Below, piece after piece: positions 33,401-44,188 of a stretch of 64,000 nt of DNA. Numbering within the stretch: position 1 is the stretch's first letter; each line of letters begins with the position of its first letter. A program made the position numbers and the translations under genes. Origin of the DNA: Anastrepha obliqua (Eukaryota > Arthropoda > Insecta > Diptera > Tephritidae). The stretch lies in contig NC_072897.1 in the NCBI RefSeq assembly GCF_027943255.1, forward strand, positions 42,754,044 through 42,818,043, in the 5' to 3' direction. Below the pieces are notes generated by a model, which searched no databases, was not told the DNA's origin, and saw nothing but the letters and a program-made list of their open reading frames with translations.

Positions 33401-33595
33401 AGTGATTTCCGACGTAAGTTTTTCAAGAGATTGTCGTTTTGAGGATTTAAGTTCTCGCCTGAAAAGAGCATTGGCTTTTTTGTAATTTACATAATTTTCG
33501 TCAGTTCTGTTCCGTTTGTATTGACACCATAAGTTTTTCTTTGTATTTCTAAGTATTGATAAAAGCTGTGACCAATAAGGTAATTTGGTAGAGAT
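30453..33595 (-). mobile_element. I-type LINE, 5'-truncated, inserted in the right arm
   Basis: On the reverse strand the element ends in an (AAATA)n tail, seen here as tatttatttatttattt at about 30450-30468. It is truncated at its 5' end near 33595, inside the endonuclease-RT linker. 'gata' precedes the tail and also follows the 5' end, a plausible short target duplication. Removing the LINE rejoins '...atatcgg' and 'ataatattgc' as in the left arm of the host transposon. Confidence 0.85.
30779..33560 (-). pseudogene. I-type LINE pol: RT, thumb and RNase H
   Basis: From about 33560 leftwards: linker, then 'MENCWIIPIPKPNRPNSL' and 'NYRPISLLPCMSKVLEKII', palm 'SILSLDFEKAYERIGAHCVL', 'NGIPQGSPLSVILFTIAF', then 'QIEHFVYADDVLIFSKI' (32460), so the YADD box is intact. 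The post-RT region spans 32440-31610. RNase H follows: 'FTAEAAAIFEAVRFASSSGN', 'LICSDSKSTFEAL', 'IMWIPGHAGIRGNEKADELA'. A C-terminal CCHC-like cluster is 'CSFCGSTDNTVLHLLDEC', and the stop is at 30779. Frameshifts near 32970, 32470 and 31610 divide it, and the first RNase H Asp region (EFIFTDGSK in another frame at about 31565) is separated. The wording is that of the I clade. Confidence 0.87.
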
Positions 33596-33944
33596 AATAT
33601 TGCAAAAATGATGTCAAAGTTGAAAAAATAGAGAAAAAATAAAAAAATTCCAAATACTTCCGTCTACAGTCTCGTCAGTTGTCATTTCAGAAAAATTGTC
33701 AACACACTGTCAAAAAGGCTTGTTTTTGTTCTTTCGAACTAAAAAAACAAATTCGAAATCGGATGGAAATTGGCGAAGTTAGGTGTGATTATTCACATCA
33801 ACCTACTGAAAAACGGTTTTATGGCCATAAAATGAGATTTTGGGTGTGCATTGGAAATTTCTCCTATACCATTTTTCTTAGTTTTACTGTACCTACAAGT
33901 TGTACTAGGTCTCTATAAAAGTATAATTTCACTGTCGCACAGTG
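33596..33944 (-). repeat. right arm, outer piece
   Basis: Complement of 28582-28942, ending CACAGTG at 33944. Identity to the left arm is high; a few substitutions cluster in the outer 60 bases. Confidence 0.85.
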
Positions 33945-34505
33945 TTATTCTTCACACTCGACTGCTTCACGAGGCGACGGCTTAACGACTTCTTTAATGC
34001 GCGGCTACTTGACAACTGACTATATACTGTACTAGTTGCTGGTTGCTGCATGAGGGGATGTAGCTTTTTGCGCTTCAGTCTTTCTTTCCACTGAAGCTTG
34101 GAACAGTGAGAAAGCCGCTTCAAGTGCGATATGGCATATTTTTGGATTACCTCAGCAAGTGGCTCAATACCAAAATCACGTTTGAGATCGCTCTTGCGTA
34201 CTTCCCAAGGCGCATTAACAGCCTTTGCTTTGTTTTTAAGCCTTTGTATCTATTTGCGAGGTATTTCTGGTCCTTGAGCAACCTCATAGTTGGATCCTAT
34301 ACGTCCATATTGGTTTGAACATTTGGTTATATAGCAGCACTTTATTGTATGTGAATAAATCAGATCGCTTGCTCATAAGCCAATTCATGTGCCTGTATTC
34401 CATTTCCAACTCTTATTTCTTTCTAGTATCTAAGGTCATACCCAGATATTTACCGGTGATGTGGGATTTGTACTCCGTTTATGTGCTAAGGGAGGAGTTT
34501 GATTT
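33945..34505 (-). pseudogene. Jockey-type LINE 3' fragment
   Basis: Read leftwards from about 34480: 'GKYLGMTLDTRKK', then 'HMNWLMSKRSDLFTYNKVLL', 'QMFKPIWTYRIQL', and near 34120-33990 'MKRLSHCSKLQWKERLKRKK' with 'LHPLM'. This is the region after RT in Jockey elements (LD...WLMGRRS...KPIWTYGIQLWG...). Stops and frame changes throughout; RT itself is absent. It abuts the TIR element on the left and the SINE on the right. Confidence 0.7.
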
Positions 34506-34520
34506 TGTTGGAGGTAAAGT

Positions 34521-34800
34521 GGCAGCCGCCGTAGCCGAGTGAGTTGGTGCGTGACTATCATTCGGAATCCGGAGTACATTGGTGAAACACCGAAATGAAC
34601 AAGAAGTTTTTTCAATAGCGGTCGCTCTTCGGCAGGCAACCTCCGAGTGTATTTCTGCCATGAAAAAGTTCCTCATAAAAAATATCTGCCGTTCGGAATC
34701 GGCTTAAAACTGTAGGTCCCTCTATTTGTGGAACAACATCAAGACGCACGCCACAAACAGGAGGAGGAGCTCGGCCAAACATCCAAAAAGTCGATGCGTA
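34521..34800 (+). repeat. tRNA-derived SINE, copy 1
   Basis: Shares its whole length with 42837-43155: 'gccgccgtagccgagtgagt' at the head, 'cggcaggcaacctccgagtg', 'atatctgccgttcggaatcg', 'ggaggaggagctcggccaaa'. The A-box-like segment TAGCCGAGTGAGTTGG is at 34532-34547. The B-box region is deleted in this copy (ccggagtacattggtgaaac), so it would not be transcribed by RNA polymerase III as it stands. Confidence 0.8.
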
Positions 34801-35079
34801 CCGATTTTGCTGAAACCCCTGTTATCCCAGTATTCTCTCTCCTTGCCCACCCACTAATTCAGGGTGATACGCGACACCGTGCCCATTGGATGGTTTGCAG
34901 CCAGGGGGTTCACCAGACCGGCTGTATTTCAACGACGCCTTCCTAACACCGGGACGCCTTAGGAAGTAACTGTGGCCTTGCCACGACATGGTGTGCTGTC
35001 GTGGTGGACCGTTTGAATTCCCCTTTACTTAAATAGACCACTGCGCTCGCCTCGTCGAGCAGGTGGTCGTACGAAAAAG
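34801..35079 (+). other. probable 5' UTR of RNase-H-type LINE H
   Basis: GC-richer than its surroundings, with 'ggacgccttaggaagtaact' and 'ccacgacatggtgtgctgtc' upstream of ORF1. No ORF. Assignment rests on position and on the change in base composition. Confidence 0.5.
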
Positions 35080-36397
35080 ATGAATACATATAGAAATATT
35101 AACTTAAGCGAGAAAACCTCCACTGTAACGGGCGCAGGTTACAGTGGACGCAATGCTACTGCCAAACACACACATAACGCTCTTCATCGCGGAGGTGCCC
35201 ATGTCCACGAAGACTCGGACCACGAATGCGTCGGGAGTACAAATACAGCTGAGGGAGAAGCACTTCTGCGTTCTCCGGCTGAGTCCAATTGTGCTGCTTC
35301 GGATAGCAAGAACAGGCCAAGGATCAAGCCCGATAAGGAAAAGCTGAAGGCCAAAGCCCAGTATAAGGCCGCGGTCAAAGTCTGTGACCGATTTGGAGGC
35401 AAGTCCAACCTGACTAAGCAAGAGGAGAAACGGTTGGCTTGGGCCAGGGAGGAAATAGAAAATGGCTGGGGCTTCTACGCAGCAGAACCAAAGTTCGCAG
35501 CCTCCAATCCGAAGTATGCGAACAAAATCTAAGAACTAGCCATCAAGAGGCAGCGTTCTGCGGATAGTGAGGCCTCAGTTCCATTGAAAGAGCAGAAACA
35601 TAGGCACGAGATGGCTAAACCGAAAAACGGATACGAGGAAATACCTGCGACCTCAAAAGCAGCGGCAGCGGCCAGTGAAAGCGCCAAAAAACACCTGATC
35701 GTGACACGCACTGACCGTAGTGACAAGCTGGGGAGAATTCGCAGGAACGGTGGAAGGTAGTGGAAATGAAGCTACTGGAAATCCTATTTACGAAAATGGA
35801 CGCAGAGCCGAACGCACCCATGCCGGCATTTGACAGAGCAGGGTGGTTCAGCGGCGTCAAAATTATAAAATGCAAGGATGTCCCCACGCTCACATGGCTA
35901 AAGGAAGCAGTAAAAGGCCATAACTTGAAATTGTAGATAGCAACTGCATTCCCTCAATACCGAAGGCAAAGGTTTTCATTCCGCGAGTGGTAAAACCGGA
36001 AAATGCACTGCGACTACTACAAAGACAAAACACGGACGGGCCGACAGACGACTAGAAAACGTTGAGCGTGGCAAAACCAGCAACTGCTGATGGAGGCCAA
36101 GACTACATCATCCAGACCAATAAGCCGGCAGAGGACCTACTTTACGCACGATTCGAGAGGATGGCTTGGGGAGTTAGTAGCGTGCACCTTCGCCTCAAAA
36201 AGCGCAACCCGGCAGACAGCAACCACAATACGCTCGTTGCGGGGGAGGTGGTAAAGAATCTCGGTATAGAAGAGATCTTGGAAGCCTCCGTCAATATACA
36301 GGAAGTGGAGAAGGGGAAGCTGGAGGAAGTATCTAACCCCGAGAAGGTACTGAGGCCAGATGGTGAAGGTCCTTCAGATAAACCTCCACAAGAGTAA
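35080..36397 (+). pseudogene. LINE H ORF1, DUF4780-like
   Basis: Frame 35080-35532 opens MNTYRNINLSEKTSTVTGAG and contains 'KQEEKRLAWAREEIENGW' before a TAA at 35530 in ...YANKI. Coding continues in the next frames: 'KHLIVTRTDRSDKLGRI', a block near 35830-35930 with 'AGWFSGVKIIKCKDVPTLTW' (compare GWYQGQIKIIVCDD at 5.0 kb), and 36062-36397 'DYIIQTNKPAEDLLYARFER' to the end. This is the DUF4780 layout of insect LINE ORF1. At least two nonsense changes and one frameshift. The last 38 bases overlap the start of ORF2, as in compact LINEs. Confidence 0.75.
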
Positions 36398-39300
36398 GAA
36401 CGCCTCAGCCGAGGTCCTGCTCAACATAGAGGCAGTCGACTACGATGTGGCTCTAGTCCGGGAACCATGGATAGGATCGGGCTACATAGTTTACGGTCTA
36501 AAGTCACATAACTACAACACCTACGTCCCGATTGCAAGGAATAAAGTAAGAACAGCGATAATGGTTAAAAAAAAAGTATATGTTCTTATATTGATCATAA
36601 TCTCTCTTCAGACGATCTGACAGTGGTGGCGCTGGAGGGCTGCAAGGATGAGACGTTACTCTTTGGGTCTTGCTACATGCCACATGATGAAGAAGCACAA
36701 CAGATAGAACTTCGAAAGCTGGTAGAAACAGTTGCCAGAAAGAAGAACGCTCTGGTGGTTGGAACTGACGCTAACCCACATCACACGGTCTGGGGTAGTG
36801 CAGACATAAACGACCGAGGTGAGTCACTATTTAACTATATTCTTCAGAGTAGCCTAGAAATAGCTGAGATGAAGAACCAACATATGCTGCTCCAACCTCG
36901 AAGAATGTACTTGATTTAACACTTAACACAAGCAAGGATGTTATGGTACAGGAATGGGAAGTGTTGAGTAGGCCCTCATTCTCTGATCACAGATACATAA
37001 GCTTTCAGGTTATATTCCGCTCAAAAAAAACGTATATCCTTTAGAAATCCTAAGAATACGAACTGGGACTTGTATAGGGATATACTATCAAAAACACCAA
37101 TGATACCCCGGAAATACAAGTCACACGTCGTACTTGAATTGTTTGCAACTACCCTCGTCAAGGACTTCAAAAGATCCTGCCCCCCAACACGTAATAGACG
37201 CAAGGTGAAGCCTCCTTGGTAGAACAAGGAATTAGGAGCACAAAGGCGTAGAGTACATGAATTCTATAGGTTAGCCAAAGTTGCTGACAATGAGTTCTGT
37301 TGGAAGGAATACAAGGATCTACTAAAAGTATACAAGAAGGAGATACGCAAAGCCAAGAGGGAATCTTGGAAAGACTTCTGTAGCAGTATGGAAGACACTA
37401 ACGATGTGGCCAGACTTGGGAAACTGTTATCCAAGAATCTATCTATGCCTAGAACAATACGAAAAATTAACGGGGAGTGGACTGACAGCTGTGAGGACTC
37501 TTTAGAAGACCTAGTCAGCACACATTTTCCAGGGAAACCTGGAACCTAGAGGAGATATTGTGCACGACATCCCGACGAACGTAACTACGACCAACAAGAT
37601 AGAATGGGCTATTCAAAGTTTCGACCTATATAAATCGCCAGGAGTAGATGGAATCTTCCCAGCCATGCTCCAAAAGGTAAGCCATCTTGTGGTACCATGG
37701 TTAAGAACTATATTCAGGGGATACTTGATGTTCAGCTACGTTCCTGTATTGTGGAGGGAAGCGAGAGTTGTGTTTATTCCAAAAGCGGGAAAAAGCAACC
37801 CTCTCTACTTAAAGGAATACAGGCGCATTAATCTGACCTTATTTCTCCTGAAAACGTTAGAGAAGATTGTGGACACATACATTAGAGACACAATTGCGCC
37901 TGACGAATTATCCAAGACACTAAAGGCAGATCTACTGAAACTGCACTTCACTCACTTGTACTAAACATAGAAAAGGCGTTAGAATATAAGGAGTATGCTC
38001 TAGGAGTATTTCTAGATATATCAGGGACCTTTAACAACGTGACGAAAGATGCTATTTTAAATAGGATGGAGTCACCTAATGTGCTACCCGCGGTTTATCT
38101 ATGGATAAGGCAGCTATTAGCTGGCAGAAAGATAAGAGCGGAGTGGAACGATGCGAGCGTCACCAAATATGCATGCAGAGGTACTCCGCAAGGTGGGGTA
38201 CTATCGCCGCTACTATGGTTACTTGTAGCAAATGAAATGTTCAAGACACTTGACGGAGGGGCACCAAAACTAGTGGCATATGCCTATGACATAGCTATAG
38301 TAGTTACGGGAAAATACCTGGACCCCACAGTAATGTGATGAGCAACACTCTGAAAACGGTACACCAATGGACATCTCGCGCAGGGCTAGGGATAAACGCG
38401 GGGAAAACGGACATGGTACTTTTTACCAGGAAGTACAAGGTCCCGGCGTGGAGCCTCCCGAAGCTAGGCAACGACGAACTACTTCTCATGCAAGGGCCTC
38501 GGAGTAATACTAGACAGTAAATTGCTGTGGAAGCACAATGTTTAGGAAAGGATGAAAAAAGCTAGTAACGCCTTGTACGCATGTAAAAGAATGCTGGTTA
38601 CTTGTGGTCTATCACTCTCTCTGATGCATTGGTGCTACACGGCAGTAGTTAGACCGATTTTGCTGTATAGGGCCTTAGTATGGTGGACTGCGACAAGAAA
38701 ACTGACATACTTAATGTCACTGGAAGGGATTCCACGACTATAAAGACGGCTCTAAAACTTTAGACGGAGTGGGAGCGGGTATTTACTGCTAAAAACTAGG
38801 GATAAGGCAGCCTATCAAGCTGCCAGACCACAACAGTATTTTCCAAGCGGAAGTTTTTGCTGTGGGGAAGGCCGCGGAGCTAGCCTACACTAGAACAAGA
38901 AAGAACTCAACAATTAATATATACGTGGATAGTCAAGCAGCAATAAGAGCAATAAGCTCATATTGTATTAAGTCCAAAAATGTTCGACGGAGCAGGGAGG
39001 CCATAGAAGGGCTAGCCGAAAACAGTAGGCTGCATATCTACTGGGTACCTGGTCACAAAGGCATTATGAGGAACGAAATACTTTTTGAGCAAGAGAACGA
39101 CATACCAAAACCGCTAAACACAATATACAATGAAATGGACAACCACATGAAAAGGCAAGTGGAAGCTAGGTGGACTAATCTGACCACATGCAAAACAGCA
39201 AAAGTTATGTGTAGAACTAACGACAAAAAACTGACTCAATTCGTACTTACGCTCTCGCGAAAGGACTGCAGAACTATCATAGGTATGCTAACAAGTCATA

Positions 39301-39554
39301 ATCTATTGGCTGCACATGCGTGCAAGATAGGGATTGCTAACACGGACATATGCAGGGAATGCAGAGAGGATGTTGAGGAAACTTTAGAACACCTTCTGTG
39401 CGTTTGTCCGGCATTATCAAAAACGCGACTAAGATGCCTGGGAGCCCCACTGTTTGAGGGTCTTGAGGACGTCTCAAAAGCGGAGCTTCCAGCTCTACTT
39501 AGATTCGCCAAAAGTGTTGATATCCTACATGATGTCTACTTTAGGTATTCATAG
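36360..39554 (+). pseudogene. LINE H ORF2: endonuclease, RT, RNase H
   Basis: Starts MVKVLQINLHKSKNASAEVL (endonuclease N-terminus) with 'YDVALVREPWIGSGY', then 'VVGTDANPHHTVWGSADIND' (36770) and 'SFSDHRYISFQ' (36975). After the linker comes RT: 'SPGVDGIFPAMLQKV', 'LWREARVVFIPKAGKSN', 'LGVFLDISGTFNNVTKDA' (the usual AF/AFN is GTFN), 'CRGTPQGGVLSPLLWLLVAN' and 'VAYAYDIAIVVTGK', where YADD is YAYD, so a catalytic Asp is lost. RNase H at 38740-39100 has 'INIYVDSQAAIRAI' and 'IYWVPGHKGIMRNE'. The C-terminus has a CRECREDVEETLEHLLCVC cluster. Interrupted by stops near 36600, 36919, 37546, 37963, 38336 and 38520. Best-preserved member of its family here. Confidence 0.87.
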
Positions 39555-39640
39555 AGGTCGGTCTCCATCTGGTATCGCTAGGGACCAAACCACGCATAGG
39601 TTTATTGCCAACCAGGCTAACCCAACCTAACCCTATTGTC
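39555..39640 (+). other. LINE H 3' UTR and tail
   Basis: Follows the ORF2 stop. Ends in 'ggctaacccaacctaaccc', a short CCTAA-type repeat tail similar to tails of other LINEs. Confidence 0.55.
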
Positions 39641-39644
39641 TATT

Positions 39645-40080
39645 CAGAGATGTTGTTGAGGTGACGTTGCAGTTTTCCAATTGAATTGGACTGCGTTTTA
39701 CTAACCGACACGCTTGCCGAGTCGTCTGCAAACGTCGCTGCGGTGCATTTCTGCTCTATGGGTAAATCGCATGTAAAAAGTAGGCGTTAATCTTATTGAG
39801 AAGACCACCATTGCGTACTTTGTCGAATGCTTTGGGCACGTTAAGGAAGACAACGGAGCATACCTGTTTTTCTTCAAAAGAGTTTTTAATATGTAGCTCG
39901 GGCTAATCTGTGGATTTGTTCGATGGTTGAATGCTTTGCGTGCATTCATCGACACCCCCAGATGACATTCGTGAAGCAATAGCACCCGGTGACCAAGTGG
40001 TAAATATTTGCAATATGCGTCAATGGCAAGCAAAAAACCGCTTCCAATGTTCAACATTAGCCTCAAAGTAGGCAGCAAAA
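39645..40080 (-). pseudogene. Jockey-type LINE RT palm fragment
   Basis: Reverse strand from about 39900: 'EEKQVCSVVFLNVPKAFDKV' followed by 'NGGLLNKINA' (palm motif A, Asp replaced by Asn in 'LNVPKAFDK'). After a deletion comes 'ATFADDSASVSVS' (FADD, motif C) near 39720 and 'KLQRHLNNISE'. The segment between motifs A and C (GVPQGS) is missing. A dead fragment on the opposite strand to LINE H. Confidence 0.7.
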
Positions 40081-40224
40081 ATAAAGAGTTATAAGCATGT
40101 GATAATCTGCTTTGTACAAAAATAAAATTTGAAGCAACAAGAAAACGGCGCGAAATTCCACAATGCAGAATATGACAACGCTACTGACATACAAATCACT
40201 TTTGCAATGGTAGTCCAAGATGCG

Positions 40225-41400
40225 TTAAATGCGTTGGTTGAAATGTTGCTCCATTGATCGTACATGCCGGTTTGTTGGGAAGTACTCTTTGAGAGCAGGA
40301 GTGAGAGTCAACTGGCGAATCTTCTGGCTGTCTGTTGTGATTGCGAACATTCTTTGCGTAGGTAAATGTACGTTTTTTGCTGCACAGAGGCGTGTGCGCA
40401 GTTTGGCTCCAACAAGGTAATGATCCGAGTCGATGTTGGGTCTTCGGATCGTACGTATATCTAACACACTAGAAGCGTGTCTTCCATCTATCACAACATG
40501 ATCGATCTGGTTTCGCATTTTTCGATCAGGAGACAGCCAGGTTGCTTGGTGGAGTTTCTTATGCTGGAATCTGGTGCTGCAGACTACGATCAGCCTCTGT
40601 CCGTTACCGGATGTTTCGTTGTGCAGGCTGAATTTTCCGACTGTACGACCAAAAATTCCTTCCTTGCCACCCTGGCGTTGAAGTCGCCAAGCACGATTTT
40701 TATGTCGTGGCGGGGGCAGCTCTCATAGAAACGTTCCAAGCGCTCATAGAAGGAATCTTTGGTCGCGTCGTCCTTCTCTTCCGTCGGGGCGTGGGCGCAA
40801 ATTAGCGATATGTTAAAAAAACGGGCTTTGATGCGGATTGTTGCGAGACGCTCGTCCACCATAGTGAACGACAGTACTTGGCGACGAAGTCTCTCTCCCA
40901 CAACAAATCCAACACCGAATTTGCGTTCCTTTACATAGCAGCTGTAGTAGACGTCACAAGATCCTACGCTTTTCTTGCCCTGTCCCGTCCATCGCATCTC
41001 TTGAATGGCAGCGATGTCAGCCTTTACTCACACGAGGACATCAACCAACCAGGCAGAGGCACCTTTCCCATTAAGGGACCGGACATTCCTTATTTCGTTT
41101 GCAGTGGTCGTCAACAGTAAAGGAACATAGTTCTCATCCGAGGCTTTGCATATCTTTTTAATTTAAGTGGCGGGTCCCAAACCCAGCGCACAACCAGCTA
41201 TGCTGGAATGATTCGCCTTCTCACGTTAGCTCACTCCCGAACGGGTGTTCGGAAGCTACCCAGAGGATACTTTCGCTAATCCTGGACGTTGTGAGCTGCT
41301 TGAGCCATATGCAGAAGAATCGTCCTGGCCACTCCCAAGTGAATGGCGTTCAGTAACTTTCCCCACTTGCGTGGACTTCTATATATGGAACCATCCTCCA
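40225..41400 (-). pseudogene. RTE-type LINE endonuclease and 5' UTR
   Basis: Frames 40997-40590 and 40518-40225 contain 'MRWTGQGKKSVGSCDVYYSC', 'VDERLATIRIKARFFNISLI', 'CAHAPTEEKDDATKDSFYER', 'IKIVLGDFNARVARKE' and, after a frame change, 'RNQIDHVVIDGRHASSVLDI' and 'NIDSDHYLVGAKLRTRL'. These are the ordered motifs of an RTE-type endonuclease (RWTG, HAPTE, GDFNA, IDHV, SDHYL). Two frameshifts split it and RT is absent. The left-hand 250 bases (41150-41400, reverse strand) look like its 5' UTR. The 3' part of an RTE at the right end of the window may be the same family. Confidence 0.85.
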
Positions 41401-41453
41401 GGTACTTATATTTTTTAGTTTTGTTAAATATTTTATGTATCCCTAAAAGAAAA

Positions 41454-42601
41454 TGTCAAATACAAAACTAAAACGTAAAGCAATTTCTTTGGAAGCCAAA
41501 ATTGAAATTTTAGATCGCCTTCAAAATGGAGAAGGCTCAACATTTCATGGCAAAATGTTTGGTTTAAATGAAGCCGCGAAAGAATTTCCACTAAAACTTA
41601 AAAAAAAATAATAGCCGATAGTGCATACAGTCCAGATCAGGTTTTTGCCGACGAAACTGGTATTTTTTGGAAAAAAATGCCGAGAAGAACATATGTGGCC
41701 AAATCGCAAAAAAGCGCTGGTGGCTTTAAAGTTGAAAAAGATCGAGTCACATATTTATTTTGCAGTAACGCTTCTGGAGATCAAATGTTAAAGCCCCTGC
41801 TTATCAATCGGGCATCCTCAGTTGGAACACGAAAATGTTCAAGTTTTGTTCCTGGCACCGAATACCACATCCCTAATCTAACCACTGGACCAAGGAATTA
41901 TCGCAACATTTAAAACTTACTACATCAAAAGAATATTCTAGTACATTTTGGACACTTTGCATAAGGATAAAACTCTTACAGTAATTGATGCTTGGAAAAA
42001 GTTTTCTATTACAGATTGCGTTAGACATGCTGCTTTAGTATAATCAGATTTACGACCATCAACCTTAAACGGATGTGTAAAAAGTGAAAATCCTGTGGAT
42101 CCAAATACAAAATAATATCCCAATATAATTGTTTTGGCACTCGCAGTTGGTGGGGAGGGTTATGATGACTGGGTATTCGATGACATTGATGAACTGATGA
42201 TTAATAAAGTTCTTAGCGAAGAGGAAATATTCGATTTTGCCTCACAGAATGCTGACTCTATAGAAAGCAGTGATAGTGAAGAACCTGTAAAATTAACTGC
42301 AAATTTAATTCAAGAAGAACTTCGACTTGCAAATAAATTAGGACACTATTTCATCACAAATGGTACCAGTGTCGCTACACAATTCCAACGTGAGCTGAAT
42401 TCTCGTATGGCTCGTTACAAAGAATTATACAAAGAGGTAGCAAGAATTGGCGAACAACGGCTCATAACAGAGTTCATTGTTAAAAGTGTAGATGCTGAAC
42501 GAGCAAGAGAAAGTCCAGTTCAAAATTGTTCCAGCGATGATAGTGATTGTATACTCGTTCGAAGCAAGCGAATGCGAGTAACTGATGATGACAGCAATTA
42601 A
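41454..42601 (+). pseudogene. Tigger/pogo-type transposase, broken
   Basis: Starts MSNTKLKRKAISLEAKIEIL at 41454, the Tigger/pogo N-terminal HTH, then jumps by deletion to the catalytic domain: 'VFADETGIFWKKMPRRTYV' (first Asp, about 41645), 'RVTYLFCSNASGDQMLKPLL', and, past a deletion of the second Asp region, 'PNTTSLIQPLDQGIIATFK'-like sequence near 41870-41910. The acidic C-terminus is open at 42134-42601 ('YDDWVFDDIDELMINKVLSE', 'LANKLGHYFITNGTSVATQF') with the DSDCILVRSKR end. Four or more lesions. No TIR pair could be assigned, although a short inverted repeat (acacggtttttt...accgtgtaaa) near 43260-43305 may belong to it. Confidence 0.8.
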
Positions 42602-42836
42602 ATTTATGTTCCTGTATTTATGATTATCACTTATTTTTTTTTTTATTTTTTTACCTTGAAAATTGAAAAGCCTTGTTTTACGTTAACAACATAGCTGTTT
42701 AACATAATTATTTTTAGTTCCTGAACTTGCCATACATTTAATTCATATTATTTATAAGATTACAGTGCATATCTTTTTTATCTTTAATAACTATGCTTGT
42801 AAAAATAAACATTGTATATGTGATTGTATACGTGTC
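42602..42836. other. AT-rich spacer, nothing recognised
   Basis: Probably the 3' flank of the Tigger element; no gene or repeat seen. Confidence 0.4.
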
Positions 42837-43155
42837 GGCCGCCGTAGCCGAATGGGTTGGTGCGTGATTACCATTCGGAATTCACAGAGAGGTCGTTGGT
42901 TCGAATCTCGGTGAAAGCAAAATTAATAAAAACATTTTTCTAATAGCGGTCGCCCCTCGGCAGGCAATGGCAAACCTCCGAGTGTATTTCTGCTATGAAA
43001 AAGCTCCTCATAAAAATATCTGCCGTTCGGAGTCGGCTTGAAACTGTAGGTCCCTCCATTTGTGGAACAACATCAAAACGCACACCACAAATAGGAGGAG
43101 GAGCTCGGCCAAACACCTAACAGAAGTGTACGCGCCAATTATTTATTTTTTTTTT
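42837..43155 (+). repeat. tRNA-derived SINE, copy 2
   Basis: Head: A-box-like TAGCCGAATGGGTTGG (42845-42860) and B-box GGTTCGAATCT (42898-42908), the internal RNA polymerase III promoter of a tRNA, here 38 bases apart. The body is shared with copy 1 ('cggcaggcaatggcaaacct', 'tgccgttcggagtcggcttg', 'ggaggaggagctcggccaaa'), ending in 'gtgtacgcgccaattattta' and a T-rich tail. With both boxes present it is the more complete copy. I do not know a published name. Confidence 0.87.
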
Positions 43156-43159
43156 TATG

Positions 43160-43496
43160 TGATTTAATTAAATAAACATGAATATTTGTTCACCACACTA
43201 ATTTTAATAGGTTTTAGAGATTAGGAACCAATCATTTTTACGCCCGATCAATGTCTTTTTTTACACGGTTTTTTCTGGAACCAATCTACCGTGTAAAAAC
43301 AGAATTAGGTGTAGTCTAAAAGCACGTTCACATGAGCGTTAATTACCAATAAATCCACAAAATTAATGTACAAAGAGAAGGAATAGCTAATTTAATTGCG
43401 CAATTGGCTGCTAATAATAAGCAGTTGGAGGAAATCCTTAAGCGACGCTTACTAAGGTTGCAAAAAATTATGGCAGTAATACGCATGAGAAATTCT
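43160..43496. other. no recognisable gene
   Basis: AT-rich DNA with a short inverted repeat around 43262-43300. It ends at the target site of the hAT-like element. Confidence 0.45.
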
Positions 43497-43504
43497 ATAT
43501 ATAT
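43497..43504. repeat. target-site duplication, left copy (atatatat)
   Basis: Repeated at 46879-46886. The sequence is low in complexity, but it is the longest match that places TAGGGGTGTCC symmetrically at both ends. Confidence 0.8.
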
Positions 43505-43735
43505 TAGGGGTGTCCTTATTTTGGGAAAGTTACTAGATCATCGTTCACCGGGTCTAATTTTTTTCCTTTTGGTATAAAAAAAATAACTGCAAAGTTTGAA
43601 GCCGATCGGGCTTCATTTGATGGACCCGGAAATCGCTTATATCTGAAAGATCCACTAATAGGTGTAAAAAAGACGATTTTTTCACTTTTTTACTTTATTC
43701 TGTATTTTTTTGCTCATGGTTGTTGCTTTTTTTTA
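43505..43735 (+). repeat. left TIR (about 230 bp)
   Basis: Complementary to 46649-46878. Contains 'gatggacccggaaatcgctt' and 'ctcatggttgttgctttttt'. I noted about two substitutions across the arm. Confidence 0.88.
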
Positions 43736-44188
43736 TTAAATTACATTGAATAAATATTATTACATTTCATTTCAAATATATTTTACAAAAAAACCACCTA
43801 ACAGGAACATTTTTCATTTAAATTTACAGCATGTCAAATGAAAATATAGTCGATTTCGTATCGTTTTTTGTTGGGGTTTTTTTAAATATATGTAATTATA
43901 TTTTTTTTTCAATCCTACATTTTTTCAAATATATACGTATTTTTCCCTTTTCCACTAAATCGTCCTGCATGTCAGCCAACCCCGCGCAAGGGTCGTGTGC
44001 GACTCGGCGCCACGCCGGTAGGTGGCCGCGCGAGTCTTCTCTCCCATAAATGATATTATGCGCAGCGGCTTCAAAGCGACTTTGATATTTTGACAAAAAG
44101 TTTATCCCTGTGTCGTATAAGTGCTGCATCACACATCAAGTGCTTTCTGCGAAGTTTATTTGGAACATATGGCAAAAAAAATATCACC

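Larger units (their letters stand above)
28582..33944 (+). mobile_element. long-TIR transposon interrupted by an I-type LINE
   Basis: The outer ends are CACTGTGTGACA (28582) and the complement of CACTGTGCGACA (ending 33944). The left arm runs to about 29150. The right arm is in two pieces, 30237-30452 and 33596-33944, which join to give about 565 bp matching the left arm in order. The LINE sits between the pieces. TTA flanks both outer ends, possibly a 3-bp target duplication. Without the LINE the element is about 2.2 kb. The CACTGTG end resembles Transib termini and a TTA duplication would fit PIF/Harbinger; the gene matches neither as far as I can tell, so I leave the superfamily open. Confidence 0.8.

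Noticed and set aside
42837..42910. Possible functional tRNA gene
   Set aside because: A and B boxes are present, but the sequence does not fold into a full cloverleaf with an acceptor stem that I can see, and the whole unit recurs as a SINE.
43262..43305. Inverted repeat 'acacggt...accgtgt' as a transposon end or terminator hairpin
   Set aside because: Too short and without a partner or target duplication; at most part of the Tigger flank.
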